NCBI RefSeq assembly: GCF_900112355.1
Contig: NZ_FOLM01000003.1
Span: 68,274-132,273 of the forward strand
Direction of reading: 5' to 3'
Source: Streptomyces aidingensis
GTDB taxonomy: Bacteria; Actinomycetota; Actinomycetes; Streptomycetales; Streptomycetaceae
Length of the DNA stretch: 64,000 nucleotides
This document shows, one piece after another, positions 25,622 through 34,201 of the stretch. Position numbers and translations under genes: made by a program. Position 1 is the stretch's first letter. Each line of letters begins with the position of its first letter. The notes under the pieces were generated by a model. The model was not told where the DNA came from. It was given only the letters and a program-made list of their open reading frames with translations, and did not search any database.

Positions 25622-26788
25622 ATGCGCGTCGCGCTTGTCACCACGACTCAGCATGGGCACCTGAACCCGTATGTTCCGGTGGTCAACGCGCTCCGGGCCG
25701 CCGGCAGCGAGGTGGCGCTGCTGCTGCTGTCCGCGGACGGCGGCGCGCTCGACGAGCGGCGCCGCCGGGCCCTGGGCAGGGCCGAGGTCCATACGATCGG
25801 GCAGGTCGAGATGGCACCGTGGAGCGGCGACCCGGCGAAGATCGGCCCGATGCTCCGGTCCTCGCCGGTGGCGGACCGGACGGCCGAGGCGCTCCGCGCG
25901 ACGGCGGCGGATTTCGCGCTCGTCGATTCGCTGCCGGTCACCGCGTCTGCCATGGCCGGCGCACAGGCGTCCGGGGTGCCCTACGGGATGATCTGGGCCA
26001 ATCTGGGCGGTGTATGCCCGAGGGAGCACCGCCGGGGCCGCTGGCCGTACGACGAGCAGGTCGGCGACTATCTGACCGGGCACGGGGTGCTGTGGTCGGC
26101 CCGGACGCATTCCGCGCGTTCGCCGATCCTCAATCTGATGCCGGCGATCCCCGCCCTCCTCGGGAACGACGCGGTCACCGACAACGGTGTGCAACTGGTC
26201 GGGCTGCCGGGCGCGCCGGGGCCCCGCGGTGACGAGGTCGCCTTCCCGGACCTGGACCGGACCGACCCCGGACGCCCGGTGGTGTACGTCTCCTTCGGCA
26301 CCATCTTCTACCGGCGGCCGGACCTGCTGCGCACGGTGATCACCGGGGCGGCGGCGACCGGCGCGCAGGTGATCGCCTCGGTGGGAGATCTCGCCGGGGA
26401 GCTGGCGCTGCCCGACGAGGTGCTCACCGCCCCCTATCTGCCGCAACGTGAGGTGCTTCGGCGCGCCGACGTGTTCATCACCCACGGCGGATACAACTCC
26501 GTGGCGGAGTCGATCCGGGCGGAGACGCCGATGCTGGTGATCCCGCTGGCCGTGGACCAGCCTGTCCAGGCGCATTTCGTGGCCGGCGCGGGCTTCGGGA
26601 CGGCGCTGGAGCCGGCCGGCGTCACCGAGCAGGCGGTCGCCGACGCCGTCGCCGGTCTGCTCGATCCCGCCCGGGACTACCGGGACCGGCTGCGCGCCGC
26701 GCAGCCGGAGTGCGGCGATTCCGCCGTACGCACGGCCGAGCTGGTCATCGGCACGGTCGGGACGCTACAGCGAAAGGGGGAGCAGTGA
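25622..26788 (+). CDS. GT1 (MGT-type) glycosyltransferase
   Basis: A 388-aa GT-B fold enzyme. The N-terminal acceptor domain starts 'MRVALVTTTQHGHLNPYVPV'. The C-terminal donor domain has 'VVYVSFGTIFYRRPDLL' and the signature 'LRRADVFITHGGYNSVAESI' followed by 'PMLVIPLAVDQPVQA', the nucleotide-sugar loop of macrolide-type and UDP-glucuronosyl-like enzymes. It should transfer a sugar from a UDP- or dTDP-sugar to a small aglycone. GGAGAA lies 4 bp before the ATG at 25622. The stop overlaps the GTG of the oxygenase alpha gene (GTGA), so glycosylation and oxidation of one compound are likely coupled. Confidence 0.9.
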   Translation: MRVALVTTTQHGHLNPYVPVVNALRAAGSEVALLLLSADGGALDERRRRALGRAEVHTIGQVEMAPWSGDPAKIGPMLRSSPVADRTAEALRATAADFALVDSLPVTASAMAGAQASGVPYGMIWANLGGVCPREHRRGRWPYDEQVGDYLTGHGVLWSARTHSARSPILNLMPAIPALLGNDAVTDNGVQLVGLPGAPGPRGDEVAFPDLDRTDPGRPVVYVSFGTIFYRRPDLLRTVITGAAATGAQVIASVGDLAGELALPDEVLTAPYLPQREVLRRADVFITHGGYNSVAESIRAETPMLVIPLAVDQPVQAHFVAGAGFGTALEPAGVTEQAVADAVAGLLDPARDYRDRLRAAQPECGDSAVRTAELVIGTVGTLQRKGEQ

Positions 26789-28131
26789 CGACCGGACTGC
26801 AGCGGCCGGCGGGCGATCCGATCGTGGTCGACGATCCCGGGCGCCTCACCTTCCGGGTGGACCGCCGCGCCTACACCGACGACGATCTGGCCGCCCAGGA
26901 GATGACCAGGATCTTCGATCGCTGCTGGCTGTACGTCGGGCACGAGTCGGAGGTGCCCGGGCCCGGCTGCTATGTGGCACGCGATGTCGGCGGGCGCCCG
27001 GTGGTCATGGCGCGCGGCTCCGACGGGGTGATCCGGGTGTTCGCCAACAGCTGCACGCACCGCGGCGCCCTGATCTGCTCGCAGCCGGCCGGGCAGGCCC
27101 GGTCGTTCCGCTGCCCCTATCACGACTGGACATTCTCCAACCAGGGCGAACTGGTCGGGGTCCCGATCCCCGACGGGTACGGGCCGGGTTTCCGGAAGGC
27201 GGACTTCGGCCTGGCGCGGCACCGCAGTGACAGCTACCGCGGTTTCGTGTTCGTCACCTTCGATCCGCAGCAGCCGCGCACCCTGACCGAGTATCTGGCG
27301 GGTGCCACGGAGTACCTCGATCTCATCGACGACCAGTCCGAGGCCGGGATGGAGGTGATCCGCGGAGCGCAGCTCCACGGGGCGCGGGCCAACTGGAAGC
27401 TGATGATGGAGAACAGCGTCGACATCTACCATTTCCGGGCCCTGCACAAGCGTTATGTCGGCTACATGGAGTCGCTGGGCTCGGTGCCACCACGACGCCG
27501 AGGCGGCTTCGGCCGCGCCCTGGGACTGGGACATGCGGCCAACGAGCTGCCCCCGGCGGCGGCCCGCCCGCTCGCCCACTGGACGCCGATGTTCGGCGCC
27601 GAGTTCCGGCCGCGGATCGAGGCGACGGCCGCACGGTTCGCCGAACGGTTCGGCGCCGAACGCGCGGAACGGATCACCCGCACCAACCGTGCGCTGCTGA
27701 TCTTCCCCAACCTGATGATCATCGACGCGATCGCGATCACGATCCGCAAGATCGACCCGGCCGGCGCCGGCCGGATGGCCATCACCTCGGTCGCCCTGGC
27801 CCCCAAGGACGAGGACCCGGACATCCGGGAACTCCGCAAGAGCCACTACCTGACCTTCCTCGGCCCGGCCGGCTTTGCCACCCCCGACGACATCGAGATC
27901 GTCGAGTCGTGCCAGCGGGGCTGTCTCAACCGCACGGTCCGCTACTCGGATCTGTCGCGCGGAATGAACAAGGAGGTCCCGGAGACCACGGACGAGCTTC
28001 CCGCCCGCGAGTTCTGGCGGCAGTGGGACCGGCTGATGCAGGGCGACGGCGGTCGCTTCGAGGTCCCGCACCGGGCGGCCGGGACGCCGGCCGGGATACC
28101 GGCCGGGACACCGGGGGCGGAAGCACGATGA
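26785..28131 (+). CDS. Rieske aromatic-ring-hydroxylating oxygenase, alpha subunit
   Basis: A 448-aa catalytic subunit. The Rieske [2Fe-2S] ligands are Cys90-x-His92 ('NSCTHRGAL') and Cys110-xx-His113 ('CPYHDW'). The mononuclear iron site is in 'ENSVDIYHFRALH' (Asp213, His216, His221). Starts at a GTG overlapping the glycosyltransferase stop and ends in an ATGA overlap with the beta subunit gene. Such enzymes add O2 to an aromatic ring or, in biosynthesis, hydroxylate or rearrange a substrate. No ferredoxin or ferredoxin reductase gene is nearby, so electrons must come from elsewhere, perhaps from the flavoprotein encoded at 29984-30640. Confidence 0.93.
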   Translation: MTTGLQRPAGDPIVVDDPGRLTFRVDRRAYTDDDLAAQEMTRIFDRCWLYVGHESEVPGPGCYVARDVGGRPVVMARGSDGVIRVFANSCTHRGALICSQPAGQARSFRCPYHDWTFSNQGELVGVPIPDGYGPGFRKADFGLARHRSDSYRGFVFVTFDPQQPRTLTEYLAGATEYLDLIDDQSEAGMEVIRGAQLHGARANWKLMMENSVDIYHFRALHKRYVGYMESLGSVPPRRRGGFGRALGLGHAANELPPAAARPLAHWTPMFGAEFRPRIEATAARFAERFGAERAERITRTNRALLIFPNLMIIDAIAITIRKIDPAGAGRMAITSVALAPKDEDPDIRELRKSHYLTFLGPAGFATPDDIEIVESCQRGCLNRTVRYSDLSRGMNKEVPETTDELPAREFWRQWDRLMQGDGGRFEVPHRAAGTPAGIPAGTPGAEAR

Positions 28132-28640
28132 CCACCGAGCCGACGGCCGACGAGGCGGCCCGGGTGCGGCTGTGGCACCGGGTGAGCCAGTTCCTGTTCA
28201 CCGAGGCACGGCTGCTCGACGAGTGGCGCCTGCTCGAATGGTACGAGGAGATGCTGACCGACGACATCCGCTACTCGGTGCCGGCCACCGACGTCCGCGG
28301 CGAGCCGGCCGATGCCCTCGGGCTCATCGACGACGATGCCGCCCGGCTGCGCCAGCGCATCGGACAACTCCTCAACGGCGAGGTGTGGTGCGAGAATCCC
28401 CGGTCGCGGACGAACCGGATGATCGGCAATGTGGAGATCCTGGCCGATCGGGGCACGCACCTGGAGGTGGCGGCGAATGTCGTCGTGCACCGGTTCGGGC
28501 AGGGGCGCTCCGACGCCTACGTCGGAAAATGCCGGTGGGAGCTGGTCGTCGAGGGGGAGTCGTTCCGGGCCCGCAGACGGGTCGTGGTGCTCGACCACGA
28601 AACGCTGTACGAGCACGGCAAGCTCAGCATCATCCTGTGA
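28128..28640 (+). CDS. Aromatic-ring-hydroxylating oxygenase, beta subunit
   Basis: A 170-aa NTF2-like (cystatin-like alpha+beta) subunit. It shows the usual 'FLFTEARLLDEWRLLEWYEEML', 'DDIRYSVP', 'NPRSRTNRMIGNVEI' and 'RARRRVVVLDHETL' pattern of the small subunit that builds the alpha3beta3 hexamer. The ATG overlaps the alpha-subunit stop (ATGA). Length is normal. Confidence 0.92.
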   Translation: MTTEPTADEAARVRLWHRVSQFLFTEARLLDEWRLLEWYEEMLTDDIRYSVPATDVRGEPADALGLIDDDAARLRQRIGQLLNGEVWCENPRSRTNRMIGNVEILADRGTHLEVAANVVVHRFGQGRSDAYVGKCRWELVVEGESFRARRRVVVLDHETLYEHGKLSIIL

Positions 28641-28816
28641 CCGGACAGTGACGGCGGCAGCCGGCCCCCGCGGGGCCCCGCACCGGCCGCGACGTGCTGC
28701 GGCCGCCGGTCCTGCCGCGCGACCGGCGCTCTGCGGTGGCCCGCCTCGCGGCGCCGGCGCAGGGCTGCGTCGCCGTGTTCGGGCTGCGCGGCGGGCCGGT
28801 CCCCACGGCGGCGGTG

Positions 28817-29113
28817 GCCCGGCGGCATGACGTGACGTGGGCCGGGTGGGCGTTCACGGTATCCGCCGTCGTCCGGGCGCTGCTGGTCATGCCGGTCGGC
28901 CGGCCGGATGGCCGACCGGGCCCGCAGCGGTGCCGCCGTCTTCTCGATGTGCACCGACGCCGGCGCCGTGGCCGGACCGGTCGGCGCCGGGCTCGTCGCC
29001 GAGCGGGCGGGTGTGGCCGCCGCCTCGGAGGGAACGCCGGCGGCGCCACGCTGCCGGCCGTCGCCGGTGTGGCGTCGTGGACGCTGACACCTTTTCCGCC
29101 GACAAGAAGGAGT
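28817..29113 (+). pseudogene. Remnant of an MFS transporter
   Basis: The 480-bp gap after the oxygenase genes contains broken membrane-protein sequence. One frame gives 'WAGWAFTVSAVVRALLVMPV' (to 28900). A second frame, from the ATG at 28908 to the TGA at 29087, gives 'ADRARSGAAVFSMCTDAGAV', then 'AGPVGAGLVAERAGVAAA', the transmembrane pattern of a major-facilitator half. A third short patch ends 'VAGVASWTL'. Frame changes and missing helices indicate a degenerate efflux pump once belonging to this cluster. Confidence 0.5.
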
Positions 29114-29119
29114 TGACCG

Positions 29120-29515
29120 ATGCATCAGCCGTCTGCCCGGCATGAGCGGGGCAAGGCCATGTTCCAGCAGGTCTTCGGCCGCCCACCGCGCCCGGGTTCC
29201 CACCCGGAGTTCCTGGAGCTCACCGTCGACCACTTGTTCGGCGAGATCTGGACCCGCCCGCATCTGAGCGTCGAGGAGCGGGAACTGGTCGCGCTGACCG
29301 CGGTCACGCTGGCGCGGACCGACTGGGAGCTGCGCGGCCATATCGGCGCGGCCCTGCATCTCGGGATGGAGCGGGAGAAGATCGTCGAAGTCATCATTCA
29401 GCTCGCCTACTACGGCGGCTGGCCGGTCGCCAACAACGGGCTGCGCGTCGCCCAGGAGGTCTTCGCCGAGCTGGACGGCGCCGGGGGAGGAAGCGAGGCG
29501 GACCATGACCGGTGA
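29120..29515 (+). CDS. Carboxymuconolactone decarboxylase (CMD/AhpD-like) family protein
   Basis: A 131-aa helical protein with the CMD fold: 'FGEIWTRPHLSVEERELVAL' and 'ELRGHIGAALHLGMEREKIV', then 'EVIIQLAYYGGWPVANNGL'. It lacks the Cys-x-x-Cys of AhpD peroxidase partners and has His345-equivalent 'GHIGAAL', so it belongs to the CMD-type group, whose members act as decarboxylases or as unspecified biosynthetic enzymes. AAGGAG lies 7 bp before the ATG at 29120. It overlaps the next gene by 11 bp. Confidence 0.88.
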   Translation: MHQPSARHERGKAMFQQVFGRPPRPGSHPEFLELTVDHLFGEIWTRPHLSVEERELVALTAVTLARTDWELRGHIGAALHLGMEREKIVEVIIQLAYYGGWPVANNGLRVAQEVFAELDGAGGGSEADHDR

Positions 29516-30041
29516 ACCGGCTCCCCTCGGCCCGGACGAGAAGGCCGACCTGTGGCGCCAGCGGTTCTTCGAGGCCCAGGCGGCGGCAGAGGAGTTCATC
29601 CTGAACGAGCACGGCGAAGCAGGCATGGCCGCGTGGATCCGGGCGAACTCCCGCATCACCGCGGAGTTACTGCGGGCGCAGCGGCCCGCCGGCATGTCCG
29701 CCACCGATCACTTCATGACCCGGCTGCGTCGTCAGCTGCTGCTGTACGACTCGGCGGTGACCAGTGAGCGCCGGCCCCCGGGCACCGTCCTGCGCAACGC
29801 CGACTGCGGGATCCTCCGGTACCGCAAACGGGCCGCCCGGGCCGGCGTCGTACTGACGTTCTCCTCGCCCTGCCCGTACTGCCAGGAACTCAACACCGCC
29901 ATCGCCGCCCGCTATCTGGAACCGGACGTCAGGGTGTCGTGCGAACAGGCGGGGAACGGGTGCGTCTGGCGCGCGGAGTCTCCTCACTCTCCAGGAGAGG
30001 ACGCGGCCGGGCCGCCGCACCGCGGCCGGGCCGGTGACTGA
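29505..30041 (+). CDS. Cysteine-containing protein of unknown function
   Basis: A 178-aa protein I do not recognise. The first 90 residues are helical ('LWRQRFFEAQAAAEEFILNE', 'TAELLRAQRPAG'). The second half is beta-rich with a Cys in 'ADCGILRYRK', a C-x-x-C in 'SPCPYCQELNTA', and 'SCEQAGNGCVWR'. Five clustered cysteines suggest a metal site or redox pair. The general order (helical domain then 'C...C-x-W') recalls amino-thiazoline hydrolase-like or V4R-like small domains, without enough support to name one. The start at 29505 lies inside the CMD gene (11-bp overlap). The last 58 bp overlap convergently with the flavoprotein gene. Confidence 0.7.
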   Translation: MTGEPAPLGPDEKADLWRQRFFEAQAAAEEFILNEHGEAGMAAWIRANSRITAELLRAQRPAGMSATDHFMTRLRRQLLLYDSAVTSERRPPGTVLRNADCGILRYRKRAARAGVVLTFSSPCPYCQELNTAIAARYLEPDVRVSCEQAGNGCVWRAESPHSPGEDAAGPPHRGRAGD

Positions 30042-30640
30042 ACCAACGGCAGTGCCGTGCGGTCGCCGCCCGGCGACCGCACGGCGTCGAGCGTCATGCC
30101 GAGCTGCCGGCCCACGGCCGCGCACAGGTCGGGCGCCGCGGTGCGGGCCAGGTCCTGATGCGCGTTCTGGGTGAAGCACGCCGACGCCACGTTCTTGTTC
30201 CGCAGGCGCAGGTACCACGGGAACAACGAGGCCAGCGCGGGCTCGGTCAGCATCGTGCGGGCGTGCACGATCGTGCCCACCAGCAGGTTGCCCAGCGGGC
30301 GCTGACCGGCGTTCATAAAACTCTTCAGGCGTTCCTGGAAGATCTTCAGCACCGCGGGTACGTTTCCCGCGTACACCGGCATGGCGAGCAGCATCGCCTG
30401 CGCACCCTCGGCCAGCTCGACGACATGCGGGAAGTCGTCGTCGAGGGTGCACCGCCCCACCTCGGGATCAAGGCAGGTGTCCTCGCCCTCGCACATCGCG
30501 ATGCGGTGGTCGATCAGCCGGATCCGCTGGATCTCCGCGTCACCGACCTCCCGGAGCAGGCCGGTGACCGCCGCGTCGAGCAGTGCGTCGGTCAGCGACG
30601 GGAGCCGCTTCTGCGTGCAGGACAACGCAACGATCTTCAT
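29984..30640 (-). CDS. NADPH-dependent FMN reductase / iron-sulfur flavoprotein-like
   Basis: A 218-aa flavodoxin-fold protein starting 'MKIVALSCTQKRLPSLTDAL', the phosphate-binding loop of the FMN_red group. It has 'AMLLAMPVYAGNVPAVLKIFQERL' for the FMN pocket. Cysteines in 'MCEGEDTCLDPEVGRC' resemble the compact cysteine cluster of iron-sulfur flavoproteins. GGAGAGG lies 9 bp before the ATG at 30640. It is the only minus-strand gene of this cluster and could supply electrons to the Rieske oxygenase; that link is inference. Confidence 0.85.
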   Translation of the reverse strand: MKIVALSCTQKRLPSLTDALLDAAVTGLLREVGDAEIQRIRLIDHRIAMCEGEDTCLDPEVGRCTLDDDFPHVVELAEGAQAMLLAMPVYAGNVPAVLKIFQERLKSFMNAGQRPLGNLLVGTIVHARTMLTEPALASLFPWYLRLRNKNVASACFTQNAHQDLARTAAPDLCAAVGRQLGMTLDAVRSPGGDRTALPLVQSPARPRCGGPAASSPGE

Positions 30641-30767
30641 CCGCAGGGCCTCTCCTGTCCGCTCGGCGCCACCGGGGACCGGCCGCCTGACGGAGCCCCC
30701 GTGGCCGCACCCCGGTCGGTGCAGCCCCAACCTACCCACTGGTGAGCACCGCCGAATCGGGCGGTGA

Positions 30768-32249
<1,482 letters not shown>

Positions 32250-32269
32250 GCGCGGCGGCCGGCGGCGGC

Positions 32270-32287
32270 CGGCGGACTCGTCCGCCG
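32270..32287. terminator. Bidirectional stem-loop between convergent genes
   Basis: CGGCGGAC and GTCCGCCG form a near-perfect palindrome between the phosphatase stop (32249) and the baeRF2 stop (32297), positioned to end both transcripts. Confidence 0.5.
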
Positions 32288-32296
32288 TGAGTCCCT

Positions 32297-33391
32297 TCAG
32301 TACCGCAGCAGGGCGGCGACGCCGTCCGTGGCACGGGCGGGAGGCAGGATTTCGGTGAAGGCGGCGCCGCCCAGAGCCGCCGCGCGCAGCAGCAGTGGTG
32401 CCGCCGGTGCGCGGAACGCCGTGGGGTCGTCTGCCAGGGCCGCCGGATCGGTACCCAGCACCCGTGGATCGCGGCGCGACGCGTAGAGATCCGGGTCACC
32501 GGAGCGGTCCGCGGCGAGCAGCAGGGTGTCCACCCGGCCCTGTGCCAGCGCCTCCTTCACCGCGGGGATTCCCTGGAGGGCCCGTCCGCCGGCCAGCTCG
32601 TCCTCCATGGCGTCCAGTACATGACGGTGACGGGCTGTCATGGCATCACGCATCGCCATGTCCACGCTCGCCCGCAGACCCGCGCGGGCCGACGCGTCGG
32701 TACGGCCCCCGTCCACATAGACCACGTCACCGACCGGCGGCTGGGCCGTCAGGTGCTCGCGCAGCAGCCCGACCGCCTTGGGGTCCCCGGCGACCAGGAT
32801 CACCGCGGCATCCACGCCGGCCGCGGCTTCCCGCACGTCGGCCGCCGCCTGCCGGGTGTTCTCCGCCCATACATTGACCGCGCGACGGTGGAAGGACGCC
32901 TGTGCCTCGGCGCCCGCCCGCACCCGGCTGATGTGGAGCGTGCTGCCGTGGAAGGACCGCTGCAGGGAGGGCTCCAGCGCAGCGGCAGGGTAGGCATCGA
33001 CGTCGCCGCCTTCCCGGTCGACGGCGACGACGACGTGCGGAAGCTGATGATCCCGGTCGATCACCAGGCCCAGCGGGTCGGGTACCGGCAGGACCCGCGC
33101 ACTGCCGGCCGCGGGCGGCTCCGTGAGGGTGAAGGCTCCCAGCAGCTTCCCCGCCGATGCGAACAGTGCCTCGCCCTGCGGCCCCGGCACCTCGGCGACC
33201 CCTCCGACCACCTGATCCAGCGCCGCCAGCGTCTCCTCATCCGCCCCCTGGCCGGCCAGGGACCGGCGCGCCGCGCGCCAGCGCAGCTCGATCTGCTTGT
33301 CGGCATCGTGCGCAGAACGCGACGTGTCCAGATGCACCGATACGACCGGGCCCTCGCCCTGGTACAGGGGCTGCAGAAAATCAAGATCCAT
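32297..33391 (-). CDS. baeRF2 / Rv2629-type release-factor-like protein
   Basis: A 364-aa protein of the bacterial eRF1-like family 2, related to Mycobacterium Rv2629. It begins 'MDLDFLQPLYQGEGPVVSVH', contains 'LDTSRSAHDADKQIELRW' and 'VVAVDREGGDVDAY', has a middle eRF1-like part ('VDAAVILVAGDPKAVGLLRE') and ends with 'GRVDTLLLAADRSGDPDLYA'. Proteins of this family are predicted to act on stalled ribosomes or in dormancy and stress. The ATG at 33391 is the conserved start; a TTG at 33436 is in frame but lacks a site. The neighbouring SpoIIE phosphatase supports a stress role. Confidence 0.85.
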   Translation of the reverse strand: MDLDFLQPLYQGEGPVVSVHLDTSRSAHDADKQIELRWRAARRSLAGQGADEETLAALDQVVGGVAEVPGPQGEALFASAGKLLGAFTLTEPPAAGSARVLPVPDPLGLVIDRDHQLPHVVVAVDREGGDVDAYPAAALEPSLQRSFHGSTLHISRVRAGAEAQASFHRRAVNVWAENTRQAAADVREAAAGVDAAVILVAGDPKAVGLLREHLTAQPPVGDVVYVDGGRTDASARAGLRASVDMAMRDAMTARHRHVLDAMEDELAGGRALQGIPAVKEALAQGRVDTLLLAADRSGDPDLYASRRDPRVLGTDPAALADDPTAFRAPAAPLLLRAAALGGAAFTEILPPARATDGVAALLRY

Positions 33392-33727
33392 AACGCTCGG
33401 GCCCGGCGGCCCTACCGCCTTCCCATGAATGGACAACGAACGGCACCGTAGTCTTCTATACCGCGAATTCTCTCTTATGTCCCGCTTCGCAGGTTATGCC
33501 CTGACTGGTTTGCTGCCGTTGCCCGGGCCGGGTACGGGCGGATCCCCCAGCCGCGGTGCCGGTGAGGGCCGGGCCGAAAGGGCCGTGGCGCCGTGAACTC
33601 CGAGCCGTCCTGCGGGCCCGCAAAGCGGGCGGCCGTTCCTTGACAGGCCAGGCGGACTGGACTGGAGTGGGGAGCGTCGGAACCCGGAATTGCCTGTCGG
33701 ACTACGTGAGTTGACTGCCAGGGAGGC
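33392..33727. other. 336-bp gap, promoter region of the baeRF2 gene
   Basis: The part just upstream of the baeRF2 gene (about 33450-33515) is relatively A+T-rich ('TAGTCTTCTATACCGCG', 'ATTCTCTCTTATGTC') and probably holds its promoter. No gene was found in the rest. Confidence 0.4.
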
Positions 33728-33880
33728 ATGGTGTGGGGGGAACTGGCGGCGGCGGACCCGGAGGCGGTCGGGCCGTATCGCCTGGTGCGGCGGCTCGGCG
33801 CGGGCGGCATGGGACCTCTCCGCGCGGGCGGAGGTGAGTCGACCCCGACGTTCCACGACCGGGTCAAACGAGTGGTGTAA
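33728..33880 (+). pseudogene. N-terminal stub of a Ser/Thr protein kinase
   Basis: With GGGAGG directly before its ATG, the frame reads 'ELAAADPEAVGPYRLVRRLG' and 'AGGMG', the start of the Gly-rich loop of PknB-type kinases. It then leaves the family and stops at a TAA in 50 codons. The sequence that follows (from about 33836) belongs to an IS256-like end, so the kinase gene was apparently cut by an insertion. Confidence 0.65.
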
Positions 33881-34083
33881 CTGGGTTGGTTGGGGGTTAC
33901 TGACGGGCTGCGGTGAGGCGGCCGTCGAAGGTGATGTCGAAGGCGTTCGGCGCGGTCTTCCAACGGCTGGTCCAGCGCTTGCGGCCGGTGCCTGTGGGAT
34001 CCAGGGACATGATGGCCATGTAGACGCACTTCAGGGCGGCTTGCTCGTTGGGGAAGTGGCCGCGGGCCTTGACCGCGCGTCAG
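33850..34083 (-). mobile_element. IS256-family (Mutator) transposase 3' remnant with one end
   Basis: On the minus strand 34075-33897 reads 'AVKARGHFPNEQAALKCVYM', then 'LDPTGTGRKRWTSRWKTAPN' and 'AFDITFDGRLTAARQ' followed by TAA: the conserved C-terminus of IS256-family transposases ('NEQAALK', 'W...LN.F.I.F.GR'). Beyond the stop lies 'TTACACCACTCGTTTGACC', which resembles the terminal inverted repeat. An in-frame TGA just upstream of the fragment, and the loss of the rest of the gene, show it is dead. Confidence 0.75.
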
Positions 34084-34141
34084 AGGGCTCGCCGTGGCCC
34101 GGCTTCCGGCGCGAAGTCCCGGAGAGGTCCCACACATGCCT

Positions 34142-34188
34142 CCGCACCCCCTGCCGGCCTGTAGGTGTGCAGGCCGGAGGGGGTGCGG
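34142..34188 (-). terminator. Strong stem-loop downstream of murA
   Basis: CCGCACCCCCTGCCGGCCTG pairs with CAGGCCGGAGGGGGTGCGG (one bulge) around an 8-nt loop, 14 bp beyond the murA stop. Confidence 0.75.
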
Positions 34189-34201
34189 CGGTGTTGTGGG
34201 C

